Source: Photorhabdus laumondii subsp. laumondii (GTDB lineage: Bacteria; Pseudomonadota; Gammaproteobacteria; Enterobacterales; Enterobacteriaceae). From it: DNA of 64,000 bases. The stretch spans positions 3,162,001 through 3,226,000 of the forward strand of contig NZ_CP024901.1 in the NCBI RefSeq assembly GCF_003343245.1. Direction: 5' to 3'. The notes under the pieces are model-generated. The model made no database searches. It saw only the letters and a program-made list of their open reading frames with translations, and was not told the DNA's origin. Each line of letters begins with the position of its first letter. The stretch's first letter is position 1. Both the position numbers and the translations under genes were made by a program. This document shows positions 27,570-37,095 of the stretch, piece after piece.

Positions 27570-27588
27570 TGTCCACAAAACTTGTGAT

Positions 27589-27683
27589 AAAAAAAGGCCG
27601 AGTTGACTCCTCTACTCGGCCTAGGGAAAATGGCTCTTAAGAGCCGTGCGCTAAAAGTGTCATTGAGACGAAAAACAACTTAC
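27589..27683 (-). ncRNA. sdsR: Small regulatory RNA SdsR (RyeB)
   Basis: Sigma-S-dependent Hfq-binding RNA. On the minus strand the block ACTTTTAGCGCACGGCTCT, then AAGAGCCATTTTCCCT, matches the conserved core of enterobacterial SdsR as I remember it. It is followed by a terminator stem AGGCCGAGT/ACTCGGCCT and a run of seven T. The neighbour yebY is on the same side as in E. coli. A CTATTCT -10 at 27697-27691, of sigma-S type, places the 5' end near 27683, giving ~95 nt (E. coli ~104). The 5' end is inferred. Confidence 0.88.
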
Positions 27684-27776
27684 AATTTAAAGAATAGCTG
27701 ACATACTTGCCTTTTACCAACTTTTTGGATAATAAATAATCAAAAACAACATCTTCCATTAAGCCAAAATAGACGC

Positions 27777-27904
27777 TATACCCTACGGATTTCAAGATGC
27801 ATCGCGACGGCAAGAGAGTGAATCCCCGGGAGCATAGCAAACTATGTGACCGGGGTGAGCGAGCGCAGCCAACAAAGAGGCAACTTGAAAGATAACGGGT
27901 ATAT
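27777..27904 (+). repeat. Intergenic repeat element, copy 2
   Basis: Full-length copy of the ~130-bp element, with left end TATACCCTACGGATTTCAAG and right end CTTGAAAGATAACGGGTATAT. It lies between the sdsR promoter and the 3' end of yebY. A spurious 94-codon minus-strand ORF runs through it. Confidence 0.92.
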
Positions 27905-27920
27905 TGCTTACTCAATGACA

Positions 27921-28262
27921 TTATCTCTTATCGCACAATGCTAAAGCGGCTTGTTGGAATGGCTCTATGCTCATTTTTTGAGTCGGATTTTTGCTATCAG
28001 CCAATAGAATAATATCCAAAGACTTAGCATTCACTTTCCCTACCTTCATCATATCCGTGGCTATATCATTCAATGGGTATTGCACTAACGTACTTGGATT
28101 AATCACAAACAGAGCCTTATTTGCTCGGCAATCCAACATCACCTCTTCCCGCGTAAATGCCCATTTATCACCAAATTGTAGCTTACTCACCGTTTCAATC
28201 GGTGCAGCAACATTTTGAAAAGAGAGACAAAATAAGGAAAGTAATAAAAGTAAACGTTTCAT
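27921..28262 (-). CDS. yebY: YebY family exported protein
   Basis: Small periplasmic protein of unknown function linked to copper genes. The true start is the ATG giving [13 protein letters not shown]; a longer frame runs into the upstream repeat element and is not credible. The product then has 113 residues, like E. coli YebY, with a signal peptide cleaved near NVAA-PIE. Conserved segments are [15 protein letters not shown] and [15 protein letters not shown], and two cysteines (in VMLDCRA and LALCDKR) may form a disulfide. It is downstream of copC-copD, separated by a repeat. Confidence 0.92.
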   Translation of the reverse strand: MKRLLLLLSLFCLSFQNVAAPIETVSKLQFGDKWAFTREEVMLDCRANKALFVINPSTLVQYPLNDIATDMMKVGKVNAKSLDIILLADSKNPTQKMSIEPFQQAALALCDKR

Positions 28263-28280
28263 AATAGTTACCAATGTAGA

Positions 28281-28448
28281 TATATACCTTATAGATTTCA
28301 AGCTGCATCGCGACGGCAAGGGAGCAAATCCCCGGGAGCATAGATAACTATGTAACCGGGGTGAGTGAGTGCAGCCAACAAAGAGGCAACTTGAAAGATG
28401 ACGGGTATAAAAGCAAGCGAAATGGATCTTGAAATCCATAGGGTATAT
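28281..28448. repeat. Intergenic repeat element, copy 3, plus an inverted end fragment
   Basis: A full-length copy spans 28281-28410. After ~12 bp it is followed by GATCTTGAAATCCATAGGGTATAT (28425-28448), the inverted left end of a second copy. The element sits inside the copC-copD-yebY gene group and separates copD from yebY by 211 bp. Confidence 0.88.
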
Positions 28449-28473
28449 TGAGATAGGCGCTTAATTAAGAACA

Positions 28474-29367
28474 TCAAATCGGCTGATAAGTAGCAAAAAC
28501 AGCAACACATAATAGAACCAATGCCCCAAGAATAATTTCAACCCAACTATTGATAATCAACAATTGATAGCGGCCAGGTTGCTTCAGTTTAGGAACCAAG
28601 ATATAGCGGTTAATTAATGCAAGCATCACCATACCCACCACCAATGCTATCTTCAGCCATAGCATGGATTGATATTCACTACCGCTATATTTCGGCCAGT
28701 TCGGCAGCAAAATTAAGCTGCTTATAATGCCAGTAATGATAATCAGGGTTACAGCAACGTGACCATATGTGGAAAAACGCATCATAGAGATCATAATCTG
28801 TTTATCCAACCCTATAGCCAATTCATTTTGTATCCGTAAAAATTGCAAGCATAACAAAAACGGCCATAATCCACCAAACCAGTATCCAACACTCACTAAG
28901 TGAATTACCTGATTAATCTGAGAAAAAACACCTGTTATCCCATCATGCATCACCGAATGGCCGATAAAGGCATGGCAGGAGAGTAAAACAGCAGAACTGA
29001 TTAACATCAAAATATTTCTGACTTTTTGTTTACTGATAAACAAAAACCCTGTAGCAACTATTGAAACCAGTATTTGCCATTGCCAAACTTTACCAAAAGT
29101 TGTTCCCAATACTGCCAACCAGATTTCTAGATTACAAATATCCTGCCAACCATCACCCATTATTCCCGATTGAATTGCCAACCATCCAATTGTTGTTACT
29201 AATGTCACAACTGTACTGATAATTACCCCTAAACGAAGGCGCGCATCAATCAGAACAGATAAACGCTCAGGAACCAATATGGCAGTAAATATGCTAAAGC
29301 CAAACACTAACATAACTGCCACGAAATGCGTGAAGCGACAAAGAACATACAGCGCCGCTAGAGACAT
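28474..29367 (-). CDS. copD: Copper resistance D family membrane protein CopD (YebZ)
   Basis: Inner-membrane protein of the CopD/PcoD family, thought to move copper across the membrane with CopC. The 297 residues form about eight hydrophobic segments; conserved histidines occur in CRFTHFVAVML near the N-terminus, LLSCHAFIGHSVMHDG near residue 135 and NQVIHLVSVGYWFGG near residue 155. copC ends 2 bp before its start, so the two are cotranscribed. Whether it protects against copper here is inferred from the family. Confidence 0.9.
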   Translation of the reverse strand: MSLAALYVLCRFTHFVAVMLVFGFSIFTAILVPERLSVLIDARLRLGVIISTVVTLVTTIGWLAIQSGIMGDGWQDICNLEIWLAVLGTTFGKVWQWQILVSIVATGFLFISKQKVRNILMLISSAVLLSCHAFIGHSVMHDGITGVFSQINQVIHLVSVGYWFGGLWPFLLCLQFLRIQNELAIGLDKQIMISMMRFSTYGHVAVTLIIITGIISSLILLPNWPKYSGSEYQSMLWLKIALVVGMVMLALINRYILVPKLKQPGRYQLLIINSWVEIILGALVLLCVAVFATYQPI

Positions 29368-29369
29368 AA

Positions 29370-29756
29370 TTATTTCACTGTAAAGCTATAGACACCTTTA
29401 GTCTTATGCCCATCAACAGAGACCACGCTCCAGTTAACATCATATCTCCCTGTCGTCAGTTTATCTTCGATAGGAAGAATAAGTTTTGTATTAGTTGCCG
29501 GATCAAGCTTTAACTTTCCCGTTTTAATGGGTTTATTTTCAGGACCAATCACTTTTACTTTACTAAAACTCAGCTCAATACCTTCCGAAAAGCTTAGCGT
29601 GATCACCTGAGGTGTATTTTCTACTGTAGTATCTTCTGCCGGAATTTGTTCTGTTAAATGCGCATGGGCCAAAGCTTGCTGGCAAGATATGGCAACAAAA
29701 AGGACAATTAAAGCAGATAGTTTTCGGCCAAAAGAGCGGATTGTGCTAATGGTCAT
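29370..29756 (-). CDS. copC: Periplasmic copper-binding protein CopC (YobA)
   Basis: Binds copper in the periplasm. I chose the ATG at 29756, which has AAGAGG 6 bp upstream; a TTG seven codons earlier is less likely. The 128 residues have a signal peptide cleaved at QQALA-HAHL, which exposes the N-terminal His that is a Cu2+ ligand in this family. The second conserved His is in SVDGHKTKGVYSF near the C-terminus. It is the first gene of copC-copD-(yebY). Confidence 0.92.
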   Translation of the reverse strand: MTISTIRSFGRKLSALIVLFVAISCQQALAHAHLTEQIPAEDTTVENTPQVITLSFSEGIELSFSKVKVIGPENKPIKTGKLKLDPATNTKLILPIEDKLTTGRYDVNWSVVSVDGHKTKGVYSFTVK

Positions 29757-29885
29757 CAATAACCTCTTAATTTTCAAATGAATCTCTATGAATTGTCATC
29801 ATTTTATATCAAAAGAGTTATTTTATCTGCGATAACTTACAATAAGAATTTCGTCTTGTGAACTATCGCGCAAAAATAAAGGAAA

Positions 29886-29933
29886 ACCGCAGTATTGACT
29901 TTAAATACCTAAAGTTATTGCGACTACTGCGGT
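29886..29933 (-). terminator. Terminator of ftnA
   Basis: ACCGCAGTA and TACTGCGGT form a 9-bp stem with a long loop. In the minus-strand direction it is followed by TTTTCCTTTATTTTT. Confidence 0.6.
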
Positions 29934-29950
29934 GAATTAATTCCATTTCA

Positions 29951-30454
29951 TTAGACAGGATTTGCAGCAGCCAGACCTTTCAGATCCTTATCTAATAAGA
30001 AAAGCGCTTTACCATCCTCACCAACCATATCCAGTTTATCAAGGATAGATTTAAACAATTTCTCTTCTTCATGCTGTTCTGCTACATACCATTGCAGAAA
30101 ATTAAAAGTAGAATAATCCTGCGTGGTTATCGCCAAATGAGCAAGTTTATTAATTTCGGCAGTAATAAATCTCTCGTGATCATAAGTTCTATTGAGTACA
30201 TGAGATATAGATTCATAATCGGCCGAAGGTGCATCAATTTGCCCCAAACGTGGCATTGTGCCTGTATCACTCAGATACTCAAACAAGCGATGCATATGCT
30301 GCATCTCTTCCTGAGAATGCGATTTAAAAAACGCAGCGGCACCTGGTAACCCTTGTTCACTACACCATGCACTCATTTGCAGATATAAATTCGCAGAATA
30401 GAACTCCAGATTCATCTGCTCATTTAATTTATTAACCACTTCTTGATTTAACAT
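29951..30454 (-). CDS. ftnA: Non-heme ferritin FtnA
   Basis: Forms a 24-mer shell that oxidises and stores iron in the cytosol. The start MLNQEVVNKLNEQ (167 residues, E. coli 165) has GGAGT upstream; a longer frame adds a spurious hydrophobic N-terminus. Ferroxidase ligands are visible: Glu17 (NLEFYSAN), Glu50 and His53 (SQEEMQHMH), with the later Glu/Gln ligands in helix 3 and in AEQHEEEKLF. Three Fur-like boxes lie upstream. In E. coli, Fur activates ftnA by displacing H-NS, and the box cluster here suggests the same. Confidence 0.95.
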   Translation of the reverse strand: MLNQEVVNKLNEQMNLEFYSANLYLQMSAWCSEQGLPGAAAFFKSHSQEEMQHMHRLFEYLSDTGTMPRLGQIDAPSADYESISHVLNRTYDHERFITAEINKLAHLAITTQDYSTFNFLQWYVAEQHEEEKLFKSILDKLDMVGEDGKALFLLDKDLKGLAAANPV

Positions 30455-30581
30455 AATAGATACTCCAGTTATTAATTGAACTATATTATGCCAATTAAAT
30501 GAAAATAATAAAACCAAATAATAAAAATAAATCAAAAACAGATATCACATTGAAATATAAATATATTTTTCAATAAAAAAA

Positions 30582-30680
30582 TGAAAATGAATCTCATTTA
30601 ATATATTCAAATGAAAATGAATTACATTTACAAAATAATCTTCATCAAGGAATTTTTATATTTAATGATAATGAATATTA
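30582..30680. promoter_or_regulatory. Cluster of three Fur-like boxes upstream of ftnA
   Basis: TGAAAATGAATCTCA (30582-30596), TGAAAATGAATTACA (30612-30626) and TGATAATGAATATTA (30666-30680) fit the 7-1-7 Fur pattern TGATAAT-N-ATTATCA with 11, 10 and 12 of 14 positions by my count. They lie 128-226 bp upstream of the ftnA start codon, in an extremely AT-rich region that also precedes the divergent holE. Confidence 0.65.
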
Positions 30681-30767
30681 TTTATCTTTATAAAATAATC
30701 AATTCATACCTTGCCAGAAAAACCAGTCTGGATTAGCTTTATCACTTTGTAAATGAGAGAGACACTG

Positions 30768-30998
30768 ATGAAACACAATCTGGCCGAACTTTCTACAGAG
30801 AATATGGACAAAGTGAATGTTGATTTGGCAGCTTCTGGCGTAGCCTTTAAGGAACGTTACAATATGCCAGTACTTCCTGATACAGTTGAACAAGAACAAC
30901 CCGAACATCTGCGGCAATATTTTCAACAACGTTTAGTCCATTATCGCCAATTATCCAAACAACTTTCCAATTTACCCTACGAACCCAAAGGCCGCTGA
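30768..30998 (+). CDS. holE: DNA polymerase III theta subunit HolE
   Basis: Binds the epsilon proofreading subunit in the polymerase III core and stabilises it. I chose the second in-frame ATG (MKHNLAELS), with GAGAGACACTG upstream, giving 76 residues, the E. coli length. The block [20 protein letters not shown] is essentially identical to E. coli, and the protein ends LPYEPKGR. A 14-bp hairpin follows 17 bp after the stop. Confidence 0.95.
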   Translation: MKHNLAELSTENMDKVNVDLAASGVAFKERYNMPVLPDTVEQEQPEHLRQYFQQRLVHYRQLSKQLSNLPYEPKGR

Positions 30999-31015
30999 TC
31001 ATCCAGTAAGAATTA

Positions 31016-31047
31016 GGTATAACCACCGGATAACCGGTGGTTATACC
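31016..31047 (+). terminator. Perfect hairpin after holE
   Basis: GGTATAACCACCGG and CCGGTGGTTATACC form a 14-bp perfect stem with loop ATAA. The distal arm merges with the TATACC end of the adjoining repeat element. There is no immediate T-run (CGTTATCTTT follows), so termination is likely but not certain. Confidence 0.65.
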
Positions 31048-31170
31048 CGTTATCTTTCAAGTTGCCTCTTTGTTGGCTGCACTCGCTCACCCCAGTCACA
31101 TAGTTCTCTATGAGCCTGGGGATTCACTCCCTTGCCGTCGCAATCCATCTTGAAATCCATTGGGTATATA
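31042..31170 (-). repeat. Intergenic repeat element, copy 4 (inverted)
   Basis: Full-length copy in the opposite orientation to the others. It starts TTATACCCGTTATCTTTCAAG and ends CTTGAAATCCATTGGGTATAT. It occupies the entire gap between the holE hairpin and the pip stop codon and ends 5 bp from that stop. Confidence 0.92.
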
Positions 31171-31175
31171 TCCAA

Positions 31176-32168
<993 letters not shown>

Positions 32169-32202
32169 TCAAATGACGGGTAGAGATAACTATCAGAAAA
32201 TG

Positions 32203-32577
32203 TTATTTCAATTCACTATAGCTAATCGTATTTTGCTGACAATCAACGACAACACGGTAATCTTTGTCACGCTTAGAACCACGAACAGTCAGCGGAATTT
32301 TTAATATCTCTTTATCGCCAGTGATATTTTCCGCCTTTACCCACACCACTGGTTTAGAAGTTCCCAATTGCTTTCTATCTTCTGACCAATGGTTAATGCG
32401 GTTTTGCAGAAAATCACGCTTTACTTGAGCGGCAATTTGCGATTTAGTTAAATTGTCACAAGAAATAAATTTATCAACACGTTTGTTCTCCGACACAGCA
32501 GATACTGTGAATGAAACAGTGAGCAAAAGTGCAACACCTGATAGGCCAACTCTGTTAATGATATGACATGTTTTCAT
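32203..32577 (-). CDS. yebF: YebF family exported protein
   Basis: Small protein with a Sec signal; E. coli YebF is secreted to the medium through porins. Of the 124 residues, a hydrophobic signal runs to about FTVSAVS (residue ~29). The mature part keeps the family's two cysteines (FISCDNL and VVVDCQQ) and the blocks AAQVKRDFLQNRI and KIPLTVRG. E. coli YebF has 118 residues. It is followed by pip rather than yebG here. Function in this organism is unknown. Confidence 0.9.
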   Translation of the reverse strand: MKTCHIINRVGLSGVALLLTVSFTVSAVSENKRVDKFISCDNLTKSQIAAQVKRDFLQNRINHWSEDRKQLGTSKPVVWVKAENITGDKEILKIPLTVRGSKRDKDYRVVVDCQQNTISYSELK

Positions 32578-32684
32578 ACTACCTCCCGTTAATATCTCAA
32601 AATAAGAGATTAAATATGGAGCTAACCTAACATGTCAGGTAAAACAAATGTGTGATTATTGTTAAATAAATAATTTAATTATGT

Positions 32685-32864
32685 TCATTTTTCATCATCA
32701 AACACCACATTAACCTGCTCTTTTCCTCGATGCCGCTCACGAAGTTCTTGTGCAACCAACGCAATCGCTTCGCCACTGCTCATTCCTTCAACCATCAATT
32801 GCTGAATTTTTTCTACTGCTCGTTGCTGTTCCTCATGGGATAAAGCTGGCATCGCTGAAAACAT
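32685..32864 (-). CDS. yoaH: YoaH family protein (59 residues)
   Basis: Very small conserved protein of unknown function, exactly the 59 residues of E. coli YoaH. It reads [14 protein letters not shown] at the start, then [20 protein letters not shown], and ends [13 protein letters not shown] lies upstream (seen as CCTCT on the plus strand). It is divergent from pabB, as in E. coli. The helical, charged sequence suggests a cytosolic protein. Confidence 0.9.
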
Positions 32865-33003
32865 GATAATAACCTCTATAAAGTGATCTATGCCGAAGAG
32901 TATAGCGATTTTTAACTCAAGTAAGGAATGGATTTCTATGTTAATCTGTAAGGATTAAAATCAAGACTCACTTTTGCATTACAACTGCTAAACCAACACA
33001 ATA

Positions 33004-34374
33004 ATGAGCATTTCACTACAAAAACGGCAATTACCCTATCAACCAGACGCTGCCATCAACTATTTTGCGCCGATTTCAAATCAGTCTTGGGCAATGCTGC
33101 TCCATTCTGGTGCTGCCAACCATCCTCATAATCGGTTCGATATTCTGGTTGCAGAACCACGGATAACACTGCTTAGTCATAATAAATCAACTGAAATAAA
33201 TGAAGATGGCGATAGCTATATTACTGAGGAAGATCCCTTTTACCTGCTAAAAAGACAACTAGAAAAATTAAATATTACAGCAAAGCGTGATCCTGATTTG
33301 CCATTTCAGGGCGGTGCGCTAGGTCTATGGGGATATGATCTTGGGCGTTACCTTGAAGAGTTACCATTACAAGCCAAAAATGAGTTGTCATTTCCAGATA
33401 TGGCAATCGGTATTTATGACTGGGCGCTGATTGTTGATCATCACAAAAAAGAGGTGATTTTATTCAGCTACAGTGATGTTGACACGCGCCTGAACTGGCT
33501 TACTTCTCACCAAGTTTCGCCAAAAATGGCTTTTACGTTGACCAGTGAATGGCAATCAAATATGAGTGCCAAACAATATCATGAGAAAATTAACTGCATT
33601 CATCACTATCTGTTAAGTGGTGATTGTTATCAAGTTAACCTGGCACAACGATTTTGCGCTGATTACCAAGGAGATGAATGGCAAGCATTCATAAAACTTA
33701 ATGAGAACAACCGTGCACCTTTTTCCGCCTTTATTCGTTTACCGGAAAACAGCGTTATCAGCGTCTCTCCTGAACGTTTTTTACTCCTGGAGAATAAACA
33801 AATTCAAACTCGCCCGATTAAGGGAACATTACCGCGCTTAAGTGATACAGAAAAGGACGTACTGCAAGCTGTAAAACTGGCCGCCTCGAAAAAAGACCAG
33901 GCTGAAAATTTGATGATCGTCGATTTATTGCGTAATGATATTGGCCGGGTAGCCACACCGGGGTCAGTTAAAGTTCCTGAATTGTTTTTAGTTGAACAAT
34001 TCCCTGCCGTTCATCATCTGGTTAGCACAATCACCGCAACACTGCCAAATGAACAACATGCTACGGATTTATTACGCGCCTGCTTTCCCGGTGGTTCTAT
34101 TACCGGAGCGCCTAAAATCAGAGCAATGGAAATAATAGAAGAGCTTGAACCTCACCGCCGACATGGATATTGTGGTTCAATTGGCTATATTAGTTTCTGT
34201 GGCACAATGGACAGCAATATCACCATACGTACCCTCTTAACTGAGAAAGAAAAAATATATTGCTGGGCCGGTGGCGGAATCGTTGCCGACAGCACTGCTG
34301 AAAAAGAGTATCAGGAAACATTTGATAAGTTGAATCGTATCTTACCGCAACTAGGGAAAATAAAAGTAATATGA
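33004..34374 (+). CDS. pabB: Aminodeoxychorismate synthase component I
   Basis: Converts chorismate and ammonia to 4-amino-4-deoxychorismate, the first step to p-aminobenzoate and folate, with PabA as glutaminase. The 456 residues (E. coli 453) hold the chorismate-binding domain from ~190 to the end. The active-site lysine is in TRPIKGTLPR, and FPGGSITGAPKIRAMEII and GSIGYISFCG are family signatures. The stop overlaps the nudL start by 4 bp (ATGA), as in E. coli. Confidence 0.95.
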   Translation: MSISLQKRQLPYQPDAAINYFAPISNQSWAMLLHSGAANHPHNRFDILVAEPRITLLSHNKSTEINEDGDSYITEEDPFYLLKRQLEKLNITAKRDPDLPFQGGALGLWGYDLGRYLEELPLQAKNELSFPDMAIGIYDWALIVDHHKKEVILFSYSDVDTRLNWLTSHQVSPKMAFTLTSEWQSNMSAKQYHEKINCIHHYLLSGDCYQVNLAQRFCADYQGDEWQAFIKLNENNRAPFSAFIRLPENSVISVSPERFLLLENKQIQTRPIKGTLPRLSDTEKDVLQAVKLAASKKDQAENLMIVDLLRNDIGRVATPGSVKVPELFLVEQFPAVHHLVSTITATLPNEQHATDLLRACFPGGSITGAPKIRAMEIIEELEPHRRHGYCGSIGYISFCGTMDSNITIRTLLTEKEKIYCWAGGGIVADSTAEKEYQETFDKLNRILPQLGKIKVI

Positions 34375-34934
34375 TATCACTGTCTGATTTCGTTAACAGA
34401 TTTCAGTTACAACTTCCACCACCACCTAAACGGCTTTCAGATAACAACCGCCATGCTGCGGTGTTATTACCAATCATCTGCAAACCGAAGCCAACGTTAT
34501 TATTGACCCGACGCTCAGCCACTTTACGATCACATGCCGGTCAAGTCGCCTTTCCAGGGGGCGTTGCTGATCCTAAAGATAAATCAATAATCGCGACAGC
34601 ACTACGGGAAGCGGAAGAAGAAGTTAACATACCTCATCAGAAAGTTCAGGTTCTGGGACAACTCGCCCCTTTAAATAGCAGCGGCGGCTATCTGGTAACG
34701 CCTATTGTCGGATTATTGCCCCCCGGATTATCCCTCCACAGCAACCCGGCAGAAGTTGCCAAAATATTCGAAGTTCCTCTATCTGAAGCACTTTCACTTT
34801 CGAGTTATCATTATCTTGATGTTAGTCGCCGTGGTCAGCAGCATCGTGTCTATTTTTACTGGTATCAGCAGCATCTCATTTGGGGATTAACAGCGACAAT
34901 AATTCATCAATTAGCTCAACAAGTTCAGGTTTGA
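34371..34934 (+). CDS. nudL: Nudix CoA diphosphatase NudL (YeaB)
   Basis: Nudix hydrolase of the UPF0035 group, predicted to hydrolyse coenzyme A and its derivatives. The 187 residues carry LLTRRSATLRSHAGQVAFPG, the CoA-type lead motif, followed by the Nudix box GGVADPKDKSIIATALREAEEEVNI, which I describe by its REAEEE core near residues 82-87. It is translationally coupled to pabB. The E. coli homologue has 192 residues. Confidence 0.92.
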   Translation: MISLSDFVNRFQLQLPPPPKRLSDNNRHAAVLLPIICKPKPTLLLTRRSATLRSHAGQVAFPGGVADPKDKSIIATALREAEEEVNIPHQKVQVLGQLAPLNSSGGYLVTPIVGLLPPGLSLHSNPAEVAKIFEVPLSEALSLSSYHYLDVSRRGQQHRVYFYWYQQHLIWGLTATIIHQLAQQVQV

Positions 34935-35108
34935 TCCAAATCATTTAAGGATAACAAATTTGTATTTTTTTTACCCATCTTTATCGCTGTTGCTATCATA
35001 ATTCAAAAAAACCTGTAAACTCCCTTATCAACACTACTAAATCACAGTAAAGTAGCGTACCTCAATATATATAACTATATCATTTCTATCTTTTTTAAGG
35101 AGTCTAGC

Positions 35109-36473
35109 GTGATTAGCGTTTTCGACATGTTTAAGGTCGGTATTGGCCCATCTAGCTCTCATACGGTTGGCCCGATGAAAGCCGGCAAACAGTTTGTCGA
35201 CGATCTGGTAAACCAGGGATTAATGCCTTCTATCACGCGTGTAGCCGTCGATGTTTACGGCTCACTCTCATTAACCGGCAAGGGTCATCATACGGATATC
35301 GCCATTATCATGGGTCTGGCAGGTAATTTACCCGCCACCGTTGATATTGATTCGATCCCCGGTTTTATTCGTGATGTAGAGCAAACACAGCGTATTAAAC
35401 TAGCCAACGGTTTACATGAAGTCGATTTCCCACGTGATAGCGGCATGGTTTTCCGAAGTGATAATCTGTCATTACATGAAAACGGCATGCAAATTCACGC
35501 ATTCGCGGGGGACAAAAAAGTTTATAGCAAAACCTACTACTCGATTGGTGGTGGTTTTATTGTTGATGAAGAGCACTTTGGTAAACCCTCTCAGGATACC
35601 AAACCGGTTTCATATCCATTCAATTCAGCAAAAGAATTACTGATGAATTGTAATAAAACCGGGTTATCTATTTCCGGTTTAATGATGAAAAACGAACTGG
35701 ATCTCCACAGCAAAGAAGAAATTAATGCCTATTTTGCCGATGTCTGGGATACCATGCAGGCTTGTATTGAACGTGGTTTGAACACCGAAGGGATTTTACC
35801 TGGCCCACTGCGTGTACCACGCCGGGCAGCGGCATTACATCGTATGCTGACCTCATCAAACAATTTGTCTAATGATCCAATGAATGTCGTGGATTTGGTG
35901 AATATGTTTGCCTTGGCAGTCAATGAAGAAAATGCTGCGGGTGGGCGTGTTGTTACCGCACCAACCAACGGCGCTTGTGGCATTGTTCCTGCCGTACTCG
36001 CTTATTACAACCATTGTATTGAACCTGTAACACCAGAGCTCTATATCCGCTATTTCCTGGCTTCTGGCGCTATTGGCATCCTATATAAAATGAATGCATC
36101 GATATCTGGCGCTGAAGTGGGTTGCCAAGGGGAAGTAGGTGTTGCCTGCTCAATGGCCGCTGCCGGCCTTGCTGAACTGCTCGGTGGCAGCGCTGAACAG
36201 GTCTGTATTGCGGCTGAAATCGGTATGGAACATAACCTCGGCCTTACCTGTGACCCGGTGGCAGGCCAAGTACAAGTACCTTGTATTGAACGAAATGCCA
36301 TTGCTTCAGTAAAAGCAATCAATGCTGCACGCATGGCTTTGCGCCGTACCAGCGAACCGCGCGTTTCTCTCGATAAAGTTATTGAAACCATGTACGAAAC
36401 AGGCAAAGACATGAACGCCAAATATCGTGAAACATCCCGCGGTGGGTTAGCAATTAAGGTTCAGTGTGATTAA
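35109..36473 (+). CDS. sdaA: L-serine dehydratase
   Basis: [4Fe-4S] enzyme that deaminates L-serine to pyruvate. The start is GTG, supported by AAGGAGTCTAGC just upstream and by identity to the E. coli N-terminus ([18 protein letters not shown]). The 454 residues are exactly the E. coli length. The N-terminal beta domain has [14 protein letters not shown]. The C-terminal alpha domain holds the iron-sulfur cysteines in [18 protein letters not shown] and VPCIERN. It is monocistronic, with a strong terminator. Confidence 0.96.
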   Translation: MISVFDMFKVGIGPSSSHTVGPMKAGKQFVDDLVNQGLMPSITRVAVDVYGSLSLTGKGHHTDIAIIMGLAGNLPATVDIDSIPGFIRDVEQTQRIKLANGLHEVDFPRDSGMVFRSDNLSLHENGMQIHAFAGDKKVYSKTYYSIGGGFIVDEEHFGKPSQDTKPVSYPFNSAKELLMNCNKTGLSISGLMMKNELDLHSKEEINAYFADVWDTMQACIERGLNTEGILPGPLRVPRRAAALHRMLTSSNNLSNDPMNVVDLVNMFALAVNEENAAGGRVVTAPTNGACGIVPAVLAYYNHCIEPVTPELYIRYFLASGAIGILYKMNASISGAEVGCQGEVGVACSMAAAGLAELLGGSAEQVCIAAEIGMEHNLGLTCDPVAGQVQVPCIERNAIASVKAINAARMALRRTSEPRVSLDKVIETMYETGKDMNAKYRETSRGGLAIKVQCD

Positions 36474-36520
36474 TCAAATAAATAACCTGTTTTTTAATCA
36501 GTAAATGCTTCTGCAATGAA

Positions 36521-36552
36521 AATATCCCAACCCTATGGTTGGGATATTTTTT
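36521..36552 (+). terminator. Terminator of sdaA
   Basis: AATATCCCAACC and GGTTGGGATATT form a 12-bp stem with loop CTAT, followed by TTTT. Confidence 0.9.
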
Positions 36553-36943
36553 GACCAAAACTTAAAATGATCATCTTTTGATCTAAAAAGATGAATATTT
36601 TTTCAATTTTAAATTAATAAGATGCTACCGATGGCAGAATAAATATCTAACAATAAGCAAATTACAGATAATTATAAATTAATTTTGCAATTTTTAGCTT
36701 ATTAAATTGTTTTGTGGTTAACATTTTTATCTATTTCATTTTTTCTGACTGACAGCAATTTTCCTCTGGTATTTCTAATGTTAATCTAACAGCCGATTTT
36801 TTCAGTCAATAAGAGATAAAGTCTAAATCAAGTCAAATATTTAGGTATCATATTGATAAAAGGTCATTATTCGTACAAATAAGATTTTTATTGGAGGGAT
36901 GATTCATCAAATTTATTGCAGTAACTGTGTAATAATCCTGCGT
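36553..36943. other. AT-rich intergenic region upstream of manX
   Basis: About 390 bp without a gene. A small hairpin, CATCTTTT/AAAAGATG at 36572-36593, is the only clear structure. The manXYZ promoter is expected here, but I cannot place a convincing -35/-10 pair or CRP site by eye. Confidence 0.5.
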
Positions 36944-37074
36944 TTATACCCTATGGGTTTCAAGATGGATCGCGACGGCAAGGGAGCGAATCCCCGGGAG
37001 TATAGATAATTATGTGACCGGGGTGAGTGAGTGCAGCCAACAAAGAGGCAACTTGAAAGATAACGGGTATATAT
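36944..37074 (+). repeat. Intergenic repeat element, copy 5, in the manX leader
   Basis: Full-length copy running from TATACCCTATGGGTTTCAAG to CTTGAAAGATAACGGGTATAT. It ends 21 bp before the manX start codon, just upstream of the GAGGGG ribosome binding site, so it is either within the manX 5' UTR or between promoter and gene. Confidence 0.92.
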
Positions 37075-37095
37075 TGTTAATAGAGGGGAAAACAG

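Noticed and set aside
27637..27921. 94-codon minus-strand ORF between sdsR and yebY
   Set aside because: It lies across sdsR and a repeat element; its codons are those of the non-coding repeat, and similar reading frames appear in the other copies.
28263..28439. N-terminal extension of yebY
   Set aside because: The extra 59 residues are translated repeat DNA; the ATG at 28262 gives a normal signal peptide and the family length.
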